DNA from: an uncultured Bacteroides sp.
GTDB taxonomy: Bacteria; Bacteroidota; Bacteroidia; Bacteroidales; Bacteroidaceae
NCBI GenBank assembly: GCA_900755095.1
Contig: CAAEFE010000076.1
Span: 1 to 56,707, forward strand
DNA length: 56,707 nt
Direction: 5' to 3'
Shown: piece after piece, positions 46,841 through 56,029 of the stretch
How the letters are laid out: each line of letters opens with the position of its first letter
Position numbering within the stretch: position 1 is the first letter of the stretch
Translations under genes and position numbers: made by a program
Notes under the pieces: model-generated
Seen by the model: the letters and a program-made list of their open reading frames with translations, nothing else
The model's database searches: none
What the model was told of the DNA's origin: nothing

Positions 46841-49219
46841 TTAATACTCAAATGTTATTCCTAATGTGGGGAGCAAAGTCCCGCTCGATTGTTTGAGGCG
46901 TTTCATTTTATAGCGTTGGCTGTTGGCAGGAGCTTCCGGATTCTCGATGATGCCGGTGCTCATCAGCACATCCTGCTGTTTCAGTTTGCTGGCCGTGATA
47001 TTCTGCAAATCAAGATAGAATCCTAGCATGCAATGTTTCAGATAAAATGTCTTGTCGATACGGAGGTCTACCTGTGCAAAGGCCGGAAGACGTTCCTTAT
47101 TATATTTTGAATAGTCGTAATATGCTTTGCCTTGTGCATCCCAGGCGGATACCAAAGATGACTTTTCTTCATCGTATGGGGTATAAGGAGCACCGCCGAT
47201 GCAACTGACTTTCATGCCAACACTCCATTGGTGGGGCAGATTGTAAGTTCCCCGCAAATTGAAAATATATCGGTTGTCCCATGCGGATGCGATGTATTCG
47301 CTCTCTTTGTCGTTACGGTATTCACTTTTAAAGATGGTGAAGGAGGAAGCCAGATTCAGTTTCTTGGCGATCAGCCACTTTACCAGAATCTCCGTGCCAT
47401 ACGAACGTCCTTGAGCGGTAGAAGTCAGCAATTCATTGCCAATCACTCCATAGTCATTTCCTTTGCAGGTAAGAGGAATTCCGTCTACAACGGAGAGCGG
47501 AATTTTATCATAGTCTTTGTAGAATCCTTCGACGGAGACTTCGAACGTATCCCCTTTGCGCCAACTAATGCCCAGACTTTCCTGGCTGACTTTCATATAG
47601 CGCAGATTGTATTTGTTGACATACATTCCGTTATTATCTTTAAAACCGAGTGCCGTGTAAGGAGGCAACTGATAATAAAGTCCTGCATTTCCGCTTACGA
47701 ACCAGTGCTCGGCAAGTTGGTAGGAAAGCGATATGCGGGGAGAAAGCTGGTCGGAGAGTGACTTCATGGCCGACGAATAATTGTTGGCATCAGCTCTCAA
47801 TCCCAAGGAAGCTGTGAAACGTTCGTCCATCGAAGAGTAGCTGATAGTGCCGAAAAGTCCCCAACGCATCATTCCCAAATAGGTGTGGTAATCAAACGTT
47901 TGTGCCTGATTGGTATATGCCTTTTGAAAGGTGGTGTTGGTATATTGACTATAATCCAGATTCACTCCGAGATTGACTTTCCAGTTGCGGAAAGAAGAAT
48001 TGTTTTCGAAGCGGAACTTCGTTTCCTGTTCGGTAGAACGGAGGCGGAGCATCAGATTTTCCGGAATGCTTTCATCATTCTGCCGGTATTTGGTGTTGCG
48101 GTTGTTCAGATAGCTGTGACTGACTACCACTGACTGCACATGTGCGCCTGCATAATGACGATAAACGGCTCCCAATGTAAATGTCTCCTGCTTGATTTTC
48201 GGCAGGTAACTAAGAATATATTCGTTGTCTTCGCTATCCGCTTTCGTGTTCAATCGCATATTGTCGATTCCTCCGAGTCCCAGCACTGTCAACTCGTTCT
48301 GTTCGTTAAACCGGGTTTTCAATTTGAACTGCGCATCGGTGAAAGTCGGCAGGAAAGGGAGGTCGAGCATATCAAACAGGAATTGCAGATAAGATTGACG
48401 TATAGATACCAGATAAGAGGTCTTTTTCCCGATATGCCCGTTGGAGGCGAGCGAGACTTCGGATGCTCCGAGGGTAGCCTTTACAGAGTTGTGCTCCATA
48501 TCTCCGTCGCGCAACTTGAAATCAAGAACGGAACTAAGTGCGTTTCCTCTATCAGTGGGGAAAGCACCGGTGTAGAAATTGACTTCACGTATCAGGTCGG
48601 CATTGAGGATTCCCACCGGACCACCGGAGGCTCCTTGCGTACTGAAGTGATTGATATTGGGAATTTCCACTCCATCCAGGTAGAAACGGTTTTCAGAAGG
48701 AGAACCACCGCGCACAATCAAGTCGTTGCGGTATCCAATCGGTGAGAAGGCAACTCCCGGATAAGACTGAACAATACGTGAAATGTCCCGATTAGCTCCC
48801 GGACTTTTTTCTATTTCCTGCAATCCGATAATGCGCAGGCTGACGGGGCTTTCCAAATCACGTCGGAAAGGAGAAGCGGTGACGGTTACTCCTGCGAGTT
48901 CGGTCAGGTTCTCTTCCATCTCTATCGAGATATTCAGATCTTTGGTAGATACAATATATTCGGGAGTAGTGACACTTTTGTAGCCGATGGCAGTTGCTTG
49001 CAGGCGGTAGATGCCGGGAGGTACTTGTTCGATGGTGAAATGGCCTTCCGCATTGGTGACGCCACCTTTGTTCAGCCCGAGAACCATTACGTTAATGAAC
49101 TCTAATGGTTGACGGCTGTTTTTCTCAATAACCGTTCCCCTGATTTGATGTACAGGTTGTGCCTGTAGCAGGGAAAGTAGAAGGTTTGAAAATAGTAGCA
49201 GAGTCAACAGTCTTTTCAT
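46841..49219 (-). CDS. TonB-dependent receptor, stand-alone
   Basis: A 792-residue outer-membrane receptor with a signal peptide (about 1-20, ending LLQAQ), a carboxypeptidase-regulatory-like domain (IRGTVIEKNSRQPLEFINV), a plug (about 105-235, with NDLIVRGGSPSENRFYLDGVEIP), and a beta-barrel ending ITFEY. It is shorter than SusC proteins, lacks the SusC signature and has no SusD neighbour, so it more likely takes up a small ligand such as a metal complex or vitamin. The ligand cannot be told from the sequence. A -7-like TACTTTCG on the minus strand (49240-49247) lies just upstream. Confidence 0.9.
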   Translation of the reverse strand: MKRLLTLLLFSNLLLSLLQAQPVHQIRGTVIEKNSRQPLEFINVMVLGLNKGGVTNAEGHFTIEQVPPGIYRLQATAIGYKSVTTPEYIVSTKDLNISIEMEENLTELAGVTVTASPFRRDLESPVSLRIIGLQEIEKSPGANRDISRIVQSYPGVAFSPIGYRNDLIVRGGSPSENRFYLDGVEIPNINHFSTQGASGGPVGILNADLIREVNFYTGAFPTDRGNALSSVLDFKLRDGDMEHNSVKATLGASEVSLASNGHIGKKTSYLVSIRQSYLQFLFDMLDLPFLPTFTDAQFKLKTRFNEQNELTVLGLGGIDNMRLNTKADSEDNEYILSYLPKIKQETFTLGAVYRHYAGAHVQSVVVSHSYLNNRNTKYRQNDESIPENLMLRLRSTEQETKFRFENNSSFRNWKVNLGVNLDYSQYTNTTFQKAYTNQAQTFDYHTYLGMMRWGLFGTISYSSMDERFTASLGLRADANNYSSAMKSLSDQLSPRISLSYQLAEHWFVSGNAGLYYQLPPYTALGFKDNNGMYVNKYNLRYMKVSQESLGISWRKGDTFEVSVEGFYKDYDKIPLSVVDGIPLTCKGNDYGVIGNELLTSTAQGRSYGTEILVKWLIAKKLNLASSFTIFKSEYRNDKESEYIASAWDNRYIFNLRGTYNLPHQWSVGMKVSCIGGAPYTPYDEEKSSLVSAWDAQGKAYYDYSKYNKERLPAFAQVDLRIDKTFYLKHCMLGFYLDLQNITASKLKQQDVLMSTGIIENPEAPANSQRYKMKRLKQSSGTLLPTLGITFEY

Positions 49220-49341
49220 GTGATTGCGAATTATTGCTGCGAAAGTACGAAAAAAGTATTAAAGAATGATACCTTCCGTGAATAAAAACAGAATCACTTC
49301 CTGTTTGGTTCGTTTTACCTACTGATAAACTTAGCCGGATT

Positions 49342-49375
49342 TTGTTTCACATTTCATTTTTATATCTTATTTTTG
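49342..49375 (+). promoter_or_regulatory. Candidate promoter for the DUF2007/esterase pair
   Basis: TTG (49342-49344) and TATTTTTG (49368-49375) match the Bacteroides pair, though the 23-base spacing is longer than usual. The -7 is 26 bases before the ATG. Confidence 0.4.
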
Positions 49376-49400
49376 TGGGACATATTAAAACAGATTCCTT

Positions 49401-49835
49401 ATGAAGACTGTAAAATTGATAACTTGTAATGATGCGATGAAGGCACATATCCTTCAGGGAGCGTTGGAGAATGAAGGCATTGAGTCTATTCTGCACAATG
49501 AGAATTTCTCTACTTTGTATAAGAGTTGTGTGAGCAATATAGCAGGAGTGGATATATTGGTGGCGGATGAGGACTATGAAAATGCTGTCCAAGTGTTGAG
49601 GGATAACGATAGTTGGCCGGAAGAATTAACGCTTTGTCCGTATTGCGGTTCATCGGACATTCAGTTGGTTCTAAGAAAAGGAAAGCGGTGGCGCGCTTTG
49701 GGTGCCGCTATCATTTCTGCATTGATGGTCACTCCTCCGGGAGATAACCACTGGAACTATACCTGTAAACAGTGTCATAAAACCTTTGAAATGCCGGTTT
49801 CTAAATTTAATCCTTCTGCAGAGACAGAGGAATAA
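49401..49835 (+). CDS. DUF2007 domain protein with zinc ribbon
   Basis: A 144-residue cytoplasmic protein. The first 70 residues match the DUF2007 'putative signal transducing protein' domain (AHILQGALENEGIESILHNEN, DILVADEDYENAVQVL). The second part is a zinc ribbon with the cysteine pairs CPYC and CKQC flanking a hydrophobic stretch. The role is unknown. It is followed after 25 bases by the esterase gene and may be co-transcribed with it. Confidence 0.82.
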   Translation: MKTVKLITCNDAMKAHILQGALENEGIESILHNENFSTLYKSCVSNIAGVDILVADEDYENAVQVLRDNDSWPEELTLCPYCGSSDIQLVLRKGKRWRALGAAIISALMVTPPGDNHWNYTCKQCHKTFEMPVSKFNPSAETEE

Positions 49836-49860
49836 CTATATCTAACTATTATAACACGCA

Positions 49861-50679
49861 ATGAAAAAGAAAAAACTTCTATTAATTGCTCTTCTTTTAG
49901 TATGGGTGGCTCCTTCGTTTGCTGCCAAAGTAGATACTTTATTAATTAAAAGTCCTTCCATGAATAAGGATGTGCAAGTGGTGGTGGTAACGCCGGATGC
50001 TGCGCTGGGGAAGAAAGCGGTAGCTTGTCCCGCCATTTATTTGTTGCACGGTTACGGTGGAAATGCTAAAACATGGATTGGAATTAAACCGAATCTTCCT
50101 CAAATTGCGGACGAAAAAGGAATTATATTCGTTTGTCCGGACGGAAAGAATAGCTGGTACTGGGATAGTCCGCTCAATCCGTCTTATCGTTATGAAACTT
50201 TTATTTCATCGGAACTGGTGAAGTATATCGACGAACATTACAAGACGATTGCCGACAGAAAAGGACGTGCCATCACCGGATTAAGTATGGGTGGACACGG
50301 AGCGATGTGGAATGCAATCCGTCATAAAGATACGTTTGGTGCCAGTGGAAGTACAAGCGGAGGGATGGATATTCGCCCGTTCCCGAAAAACTGGGACATG
50401 TCCAAGCAGTTGGGAGAATATGAATCTAACAAGGAAGTATGGGATAATCATACCGTTATCAATCAGATTGATAAGATAGAGAATGGCGATTTGGCTATCA
50501 TTGTCGATTGTGGAGAAGGAGATTTCTTCTTGAATGTGAACAAGGATTTGCATAACCGCCTGTTAGAAAAAAAAATCGATCATGATTTTATTACCCGTCC
50601 GGGAGGACATACAGGGCAGTATTGGAATAACTCCATTGATTATCAGATTCTGTTCTTTGATAAGTTTTTCAAGAAATAA
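49861..50679 (+). CDS. Secreted esterase, esterase D/feruloyl-esterase-like
   Basis: A 272-residue exported alpha/beta hydrolase (signal peptide about 1-22, ending SFAA) of the esterase D (PF00756) family. The nucleophile is Ser142 in GLSMGGHG, the acid Asp216 or Asp221 in VDCGEGD, and the histidine His250 in RPGGHTGQYW; the oxyanion segment is LLHGYGGN. Related exported Bacteroides proteins are acetyl or feruloyl esterases or S-formylglutathione hydrolase-like; the substrate is not defined here. It is not linked to the PUL by position. Confidence 0.88.
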   Translation: MKKKKLLLIALLLVWVAPSFAAKVDTLLIKSPSMNKDVQVVVVTPDAALGKKAVACPAIYLLHGYGGNAKTWIGIKPNLPQIADEKGIIFVCPDGKNSWYWDSPLNPSYRYETFISSELVKYIDEHYKTIADRKGRAITGLSMGGHGAMWNAIRHKDTFGASGSTSGGMDIRPFPKNWDMSKQLGEYESNKEVWDNHTVINQIDKIENGDLAIIVDCGEGDFFLNVNKDLHNRLLEKKIDHDFITRPGGHTGQYWNNSIDYQILFFDKFFKK

Positions 50680-51087
50680 AACCGGGAATACTTGACTTTG
50701 GCTTTTCAATGTTGTATCTTTGGTACAGAATCATAAAATAGATTGAGGTTAAACTACGATAGAAGGAGGGAGTGGAAGCTTTCTCCTTTTTTGTTGTATC
50801 CTTGGGAGGCGTGAGCTTTATCCCGGCTTATAAAAGGGATGAAACCAGAGATTAACGTGTTTTATACCGCAGCTTTATAAAAATTAGACGGTGCGTTACG
50901 ACTCATTAAACGCTGCGTTAGGAGAAGTTGAAGCCTTTGTTAGGTAAAATCAGAGCCTTTGTTTCGGAATAAACAAAGTTGAGGTATGAAAAGGGGCTTT
51001 ATAGGTTAAGAATCTATAATTCTGCTCTTGACAGAAATAGAGTGATTGTGCTACTTTAAAAGAGAATGCGATGTTCGGAATGAAAGA
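50680..51087. other. Intergenic region with candidate small RNA and short direct repeats
   Basis: No gene is convincing in these 408 bases. The first third holds a promoter-terminator pair (50692-50793). Further on are short direct repeats (TGCGTTA twice near 50890-50920; AGCCTTTGTT twice near 50932-50962). The rest shows nothing I can name. Confidence 0.5.
50692..50793 (+). ncRNA. Candidate small RNA (promoter plus terminator, no ORF)
   Basis: TTG (50692-50694), a 20-base gap, then TATCTTTG (50715-50722) form a good Bacteroides promoter. About 35 bases after the expected start is a stem AGAAGGAG/CTCCTTTT (50761-50768 with 50783-50790) running into TTTTTT (50787-50792). The transcript would be about 64 bases and has no ORF. 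No known family is recognised. Alternatively it is a stand-alone terminator for the esterase gene with a chance promoter match. Confidence 0.4.
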
Positions 51088-51882
51088 TTATTCGAAAGAA
51101 ACCGAAATGTTGCGTGTGTATGGATAATAGTTGGCCTGTCCTCCGGCATAGGTCGTTTGACAAATCATCCTGGATGGATTCCCTTTTTTATCAAACTCAT
51201 ACGAATAGATTGTCTTTTCATCGTTACTTCCTGCAGGACAACTGCGTATGGTGAAATGGCGCGGGTCCTTACCCAATAACCCAGCGTAAAGAGCTTCAAT
51301 ATGGAATGTCAGAGGGTGTATTTCTAATAAACCGAGGCAGGGTAAATGGTATGTCGAACTTTCTTCTCCCGGTTCATAAATGAACTTGTTTTCAAGGCCG
51401 TTCATCTTGGAACTGATAGAGGTTATATCTCCGTTCTCGTATGTAAGTGATGTTGATGAGTATTCTGTATTGTCAATATTCTCGACAATTCCGGTTAAGT
51501 ATCCTTCTGCAGAGTAAGAAAATTGATAAATACGATTTTGTGAAGACAAACTGTATACACATTGACTGGCATAGCCTTCGCTATTTAATGTATATACTAA
51601 AGTGAGATAGTCAGTGGTAACTGTTACCTGATTATCAGAGTAGCTCAAGTTTACTTCGTTGCTGATTTCTTCTTCGAAATAACGTTGTTTTATAATATGT
51701 TGAATCAGGCGCTCACCATCGAACATAAATTTCTCTGTCTTATCTACAGGGTTTGAATCGTTCTTGACGGATTCATTGAAAATCATAGCCCATTGCCCTT
51801 TATTCTCTACTGTGCCCTTTTCGTCATCATCCGAACAACTGAATATCAGTATTGCCAGCAATAAAATAGCTATTTTTTTCAT
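51088..51882 (-). CDS. Lipoprotein, DUF4595-like
   Basis: A 264-residue lipoprotein (FSC, Cys16, followed by Ser-Asp-Asp-Asp, an outer-membrane/surface export-type sequence). The rest is beta-rich with YxY-type repeats (LVYTLNSEGYASQCVYSL, YQFSYSAEGYLTGIVEN, SLTYENGDITSIS), as in DUF4595 proteins whose role is unknown. It begins 6 bases after the S41-like gene and is surely in the same operon. Family assignment is by pattern only. Confidence 0.7.
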   Translation of the reverse strand: MKKIAILLLAILIFSCSDDDEKGTVENKGQWAMIFNESVKNDSNPVDKTEKFMFDGERLIQHIIKQRYFEEEISNEVNLSYSDNQVTVTTDYLTLVYTLNSEGYASQCVYSLSSQNRIYQFSYSAEGYLTGIVENIDNTEYSSTSLTYENGDITSISSKMNGLENKFIYEPGEESSTYHLPCLGLLEIHPLTFHIEALYAGLLGKDPRHFTIRSCPAGSNDEKTIYSYEFDKKGNPSRMICQTTYAGGQANYYPYTRNISVSFE

Positions 51883-51888
51883 CCTTTC

Positions 51889-53334
51889 TTATTTTAATCG
51901 TAATCCGTTACTACTAAAACGTCTACTTGCCGGACTTATTACGCTTTTCTCTATTTTGAATTGCGCTTTTGTGGTCTCTTCGGTTTCTTCATCCTTTGGT
52001 GGATAACTTCCGTCAATAACACCGATGGCTACTTTTAACATTCTTTCGTTAGGATCACCGAATGGTAAAAATTCACTATAATTAGTAACTCCATCAATAG
52101 TAGTTTCACTGATTTTAAGATCTGTTGCAGGGGAGATAGCTCCTCCGGCATCGTGGTTGGAATCATAGACAGTGCATACTACCGGGTTGATTGACCACAG
52201 AAATTCTTCATTAATGAATTGTTCTGTTGCTACATTTTGTCCTTTAGTGACACCACCGATGGTTACGACAGGATAACTGTCTTTCAGTGAAAGACTCCTA
52301 ATTAACATTTCCGGTGCTCCGGCTGTTGTACTGCTTGTAATAGCAAACAGAGCGGGCAGGTCTAAATTAACACCGCTCTTTAATATCTCACTATCAAAGT
52401 TGATGGTAGCATCCTTGTCTCTGTTTTTATTATTATATTCCAGATAGGCCATCGGCTTATTTAATCGTGCCTCTGAAGTCAGAATTGTACCTAATAACTG
52501 AACACAATCCAATGAACCACCGGTGTTGTAACGTAGGTCAAGTATAACATATTTCACGCCAGCTGTCTTGAACTCTTGTGAGATTTGTCGCAATTCGTTA
52601 TTGTATTTGTCCGGATCACTATTGGTTCCGGCTGTGAAGCTATTGTACATGAGATACCCTACTTTAATATCTCTATTGTTTTCTTTTACCGTAAGTATTT
52701 TGGTCTTATGCACTGGATTATCCTCAACGGATCGTGCCGCAGGTAGTTTTAATGTTATGTCATTAGGTACTACCTTGTATACAAATTCTTCTTCTCCTTC
52801 TTCCCCTTCTTCCGGCTCAACAGGAACTTCTTTCCATACTCCCATCACCAAATCCCGGGCTTGGGTTCCTTGCAGTAATTGAGTCTCGTATTTCTTGCTG
52901 ATGTAAGAAGTATCGACTTTCATAATCCAGTTTCCACGTTCCAGTCCGGCTGCTTCTGCCGGTGAACCGGGGATGACGTAAGTAATTAATGCATTATATG
53001 CTGTATCGATATCCGCACTTCGAACCAGTGAATAATCAAATCCATAGGTAGGCAGCGGAGTCTCCATCACAGAGTCCACAAACGAATAGCTGTCGTTTTT
53101 TGATTTTACTTTAGATAAAAACGAGGCAGGTTCCAGAAACAGATTCACATCATCGTAGGAAGGTAGATCTTGATACCACAGATAGTTCTGCTGCATGATG
53201 TCGTACATCCATGTATCCAGTGCGGTCTGATGGGCATACTCCGGCCAGCGGTCGACACCACAGGAGAAAAAGCCACTGATAAATACGATGCTCAGGGCAG
53301 GTATGAGGATTATCTTTCTTAATTTCGTCATCAT
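51889..53334 (-). CDS. S41 family peptidase-like lipoprotein with altered catalytic serine
   Basis: A 481-residue lipoprotein (FFSC) with the layout of C-terminal processing peptidases: N-terminal cap, PDZ domain (about 90-185, with YVIPGSPAEAAGLERGNWI), then the S41 core (YVILDLRYNTGGS, then AITSSTTAGAPEML, then GGVTKGQNV). In active S41 peptidases the middle segment reads [ST]ASASE, with the second Ser as nucleophile. Here that position is Gly339 (codon at 52318-52320), so the enzyme is probably inactive or uses another residue. The lysine in TKG is kept. An insert rich in Glu (EPEEGEEGEEE) follows the PDZ domain. I use the ATG at 53334; 53331 is equally possible. A -7 TACATTTG lies at 53353-53360 on the minus strand. 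Confidence 0.82.
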   Translation of the reverse strand: MMTKLRKIILIPALSIVFISGFFSCGVDRWPEYAHQTALDTWMYDIMQQNYLWYQDLPSYDDVNLFLEPASFLSKVKSKNDSYSFVDSVMETPLPTYGFDYSLVRSADIDTAYNALITYVIPGSPAEAAGLERGNWIMKVDTSYISKKYETQLLQGTQARDLVMGVWKEVPVEPEEGEEGEEEFVYKVVPNDITLKLPAARSVEDNPVHKTKILTVKENNRDIKVGYLMYNSFTAGTNSDPDKYNNELRQISQEFKTAGVKYVILDLRYNTGGSLDCVQLLGTILTSEARLNKPMAYLEYNNKNRDKDATINFDSEILKSGVNLDLPALFAITSSTTAGAPEMLIRSLSLKDSYPVVTIGGVTKGQNVATEQFINEEFLWSINPVVCTVYDSNHDAGGAISPATDLKISETTIDGVTNYSEFLPFGDPNERMLKVAIGVIDGSYPPKDEETEETTKAQFKIEKSVISPASRRFSSNGLRLK

Positions 53335-53352
53335 AAAAAGCTTTTTACTGTG

Positions 53353-53360
53353 CAAATGTA
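53353..53360 (-). promoter_or_regulatory. Candidate -7 element of the S41-like operon
   Basis: TACATTTG on the minus strand matches TAnnTTTG, about 19 bases before the chosen start. The -33 element is not clear. Confidence 0.45.
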
Positions 53361-53416
53361 GGAAATACTTTGCTTATCTACCACATTTATGGTATAAAAA
53401 TGCCTTCAATATGTGA

Positions 53417-53447
53417 TTGGCTGTTAGAGATTCTTGCCTTATCTTTG
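53417..53447 (+). promoter_or_regulatory. Promoter of mnmA
   Basis: TTG (53417-53419), 20 bases, then TATCTTTG (53440-53447): a good -33/-7 match. The leader before the ATG at 53515 would be about 60 bases. Confidence 0.6.
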
Positions 53448-53514
53448 TAGCATAGAATTTTTTAATAGGTATTAGCTTACATATAGAACGTTATTAATAG
53501 ACGAATCATTATTC

Positions 53515-54582
53515 ATGGATATAGCTGCATTATTATCAGGAGGTGTCGACAGTTCGGTTGTTGTACATCTCCTTTGTGAGCAAGGATATAAGCCCACTCT
53601 TTTTTATATTAAGATAGGCATGGACGGAGCGGAATATATGGACTGTTCGGCAGAGGAAGATATTGAATTATCTACTGCTACGGCACGTAAGTACGGTCTG
53701 TCTTTGGAGGTAGTGGATTTGCATCAGGAGTATTGGGAGAATGTAGCGGCCTATGCCATTGATAAAATCCGGCAGGGGCTGACGCCTAATCCGGATGTGA
53801 TGTGTAATAAGCTTATCAAATTCGGTTGCTTTGAACAGCGTGTAGGGAAAGACTTCGACTTTACGGCAACCGGTCATTATGCCACCACCTTGCAACGCAA
53901 CGGTAAAACTTGGTTGGGCACAGCGAAAGACCCTGTGAAAGACCAGACGGACTTTCTCGCACAGATTGATTACCTGCAAGTTTCCAAACTCATGTTTCCC
54001 ATTGGAGGTTTGATGAAGCAGGAAGTGCGTGAGATTGCCAATAAAGCCGGATTGCCGAGTGCCAGAAGGAAAGATAGTCAGGGTATCTGTTTTCTCGGGA
54101 AGATAAACTACAATGATTTTGTCCGTCGCTTTTTAGGAGAAAAGGAAGGGGCGATTATTGAATTGGAAACCGAAAAGAAATTGGGTACACATCGCGGCTA
54201 TTGGTTTCATACAATCGGCCAGCGCAAAGGGCTTGGATTGAGTGGTGGACCCTGGTTCGTAGTCAAGAAGGATATGGAAGAAAATACAATTTATGTGTCC
54301 CGCGGTTACGGTGTGGAAACACAGTACGGCAATGAATTCCGGATGCATGATTTCCATTTCATTACTGATAATCCCTGGAAAGGGCAGGAGAAGGAGATAG
54401 ACATCACTTTCAAGATTCGTCACACTCCCGACTTTACCAAAGGAAAACTGATACAGGAAGGGGAGAAGCAATTCCACATTTTGTCCTCTGAAAAGCTGCA
54501 AGGCATTGCTCCGGGGCAGTTTGGGGTGATTTATGATGAAGAGGCGAAAGTTTGTGTGGGAAGCGGAGAAATTATCTGTTAA
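53515..54582 (+). CDS. mnmA: tRNA-specific 2-thiouridylase MnmA
   Basis: A 355-residue cytoplasmic enzyme that adds sulfur to U34 of tRNA for Glu, Gln and Lys, using ATP and a sulfur relay. The PP-loop SGGVDSS is at 8-14. The catalytic cysteine pair is Cys97 in [13 protein letters not shown] and Cys192 in SQGICFLG. Also present are TGHYA, and the [19 protein letters not shown] block that starts the C-terminal domains. Length and motifs are normal. It is transcribed alone from its own promoter. Confidence 0.95.
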   Translation: MDIAALLSGGVDSSVVVHLLCEQGYKPTLFYIKIGMDGAEYMDCSAEEDIELSTATARKYGLSLEVVDLHQEYWENVAAYAIDKIRQGLTPNPDVMCNKLIKFGCFEQRVGKDFDFTATGHYATTLQRNGKTWLGTAKDPVKDQTDFLAQIDYLQVSKLMFPIGGLMKQEVREIANKAGLPSARRKDSQGICFLGKINYNDFVRRFLGEKEGAIIELETEKKLGTHRGYWFHTIGQRKGLGLSGGPWFVVKKDMEENTIYVSRGYGVETQYGNEFRMHDFHFITDNPWKGQEKEIDITFKIRHTPDFTKGKLIQEGEKQFHILSSEKLQGIAPGQFGVIYDEEAKVCVGSGEIIC

Positions 54583-54622
54583 ATAGTTCCCTTAGAGGGG
54601 TAGAGGTTAGTGAATAGCGGTG

Positions 54623-55282
54623 TCAGATATAGTATTCGGCTAAATCCACAATCCCTGCCCTCATCGCATATTTAGTAGCCTCGTGCACATTATTCACTCC
54701 CAATTTGCGAAAGATATTCTTACGATGGCTGTTGATCGTATGGAAACTAAGATTTTTCTCTGCGGCAATCTCTTTCGTTGTTTTCCCTAATGCAATTTCT
54801 TTTAGGATATTCTTTTCTGTCTGCGTCAGCAAATGGTCGTCCATGCTTGACGCTGCCAGCGGAGAAGAAGTTCCCGAAAGCAGCAGATTGCTGACATGAT
54901 TGCAAATATACCGTTGTTTGCGGGTGGCGCATTGAATGGCAGTCATGATTTCTTCTTTTGAGTTATCTTTCATCACTACCCCGAAAGCCATGCTGCTGAA
55001 TAATACTTGGCGGAGAAAGTTCAGGCTTAGTTCGTCAGAGAATAGAATCCAGTCGGCTTCCTTGAATCTTTCCTGCAAGACAATCAATTCATCTGCCCCC
55101 GCAAAATTGAACAAAGTATAATCCAGAATAATCACTGCTTGCGGATACAATCGTAGCTGCTGAATCAGTTCAGCCTTGTTGTCAGCTTCTAAAAGGAGGG
55201 ATACCTCCTTTTGTTTACTCAACAGGAACATCATTCCTGCCTTACTGATATCCTGATTGTCTGCAATGATAAATTCTCTCAT
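54623..55282 (-). CDS. NarL/LuxR-type response regulator
   Basis: A 219-residue DNA-binding protein with an N-terminal receiver-like domain (Asp54 in VIILDYTLF is the likely phosphate acceptor; Asp8 lies in IIADNQD) and a C-terminal LuxR HTH (about 150-213, LTQTEKNILKEIALGKTTKEI, then HTINSHRKNIFRKLGV). No sensor kinase gene is adjacent, so its partner is elsewhere. The acidic pocket has only one Asp where two acids are usual (ADNQ), so phosphorylation may be weak. Targets are unknown. Confidence 0.88.
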   Translation of the reverse strand: MREFIIADNQDISKAGMMFLLSKQKEVSLLLEADNKAELIQQLRLYPQAVIILDYTLFNFAGADELIVLQERFKEADWILFSDELSLNFLRQVLFSSMAFGVVMKDNSKEEIMTAIQCATRKQRYICNHVSNLLLSGTSSPLAASSMDDHLLTQTEKNILKEIALGKTTKEIAAEKNLSFHTINSHRKNIFRKLGVNNVHEATKYAMRAGIVDLAEYYI

Positions 55283-55302
55283 AAGCCATACTGAATAAAA
55301 AA

Positions 55303-55348
55303 AACTCCGCTACAAATGTACGCATTTTGCGTGATTTGTAGCGGAGTT
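55303..55348 (-). terminator. Rho-independent terminator of the DUF4251 gene
   Basis: A 15-base perfect stem (AACTCCGCTACAAAT and complement, 55303-55317 with 55334-55348) with an inner ACGC/GCGT stem. Read on the minus strand it runs into TTTTTTTATT. Confidence 0.85.
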
Positions 55349-55371
55349 ATGATAAGATTCTTGTATTCGGA

Positions 55372-55962
55372 TTACCAGGAACGTCCCTTGAAGATATTTG
55401 ACTGGTCAAGCGGAACGATATTTCCGTTCAATGTCAGGTTGTTGTTGCTGAAGTTCGGGCTGATACTAACCGAAGCTGTATTGTTTCCACTGCTCATATT
55501 AATAAATACTTGAGCGGAGATGCCGATACCCTGAACACTGAATGAACAGTTCACATTTCCTTTTTTGTCGATATTCATCTTCATATCCGAAGAATTACCA
55601 TCTACTGTCACACCACCGATTCCGTTAGGACCAGGGTAAGGAGTGTTGAAAGCAGTCTGTACGGTAGCTCTGTTGCCGTTCATCAGGACGAAGTTGGTGT
55701 TTGAAGTAACAAAAGCACTCATACCGTTGCGGAAGACAACCTGATTAGCTTCCAGAACAAATTGCTTGTTTTTCAAAGCCTGTACAGCTTGTTGGTAGGC
55801 TACCATGTCCTGCACCTCTTCTTCGGCACGGAGTTTTGCTCTCTCTGCATCTCTTTCTGCTTTTCTTTCTGCGCGGCGTGCTGCTGCGTTACTTTCTTGT
55901 GCATACATCATTGTGCTTGCACTCACTAATACTAATGCTACTAATGCAATAAACTTTTTCAT
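55372..55962 (-). CDS. DUF4251 family exported protein
   Basis: A 196-residue exported protein (signal peptide about 1-22, ending MMYAQ). A charged, alanine-rich coiled-coil stretch (RRAERKAERDAERAKLRAEEE, split here for length only) precedes a compact beta-rich domain with FVLEANQVVFRNG and PYPGPNGIGGVTVDG, typical of DUF4251. The role is unknown. I start at the ATG at 55962; the open frame runs further upstream to 56046, but that part is not signal-like and overlaps the antiporter gene. Confidence 0.82.
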   Translation of the reverse strand: MKKFIALVALVLVSASTMMYAQESNAAARRAERKAERDAERAKLRAEEEVQDMVAYQQAVQALKNKQFVLEANQVVFRNGMSAFVTSNTNFVLMNGNRATVQTAFNTPYPGPNGIGGVTVDGNSSDMKMNIDKKGNVNCSFSVQGIGISAQVFINMSSGNNTASVSISPNFSNNNLTLNGNIVPLDQSNIFKGRSW

Positions 55963-56029
55963 AACTTTTTTTTGTTTAGGTTTAATACGTTGTTCGTTTA
56001 TTGCAAAAACAAAGAGCATGCCAGATTGT

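Noticed and set aside
47228..48745. Long plus-strand open frames opposite the TonB receptor
   Set aside because: Antisense to a well-supported receptor gene with signal peptide, plug and barrel; no independent support.
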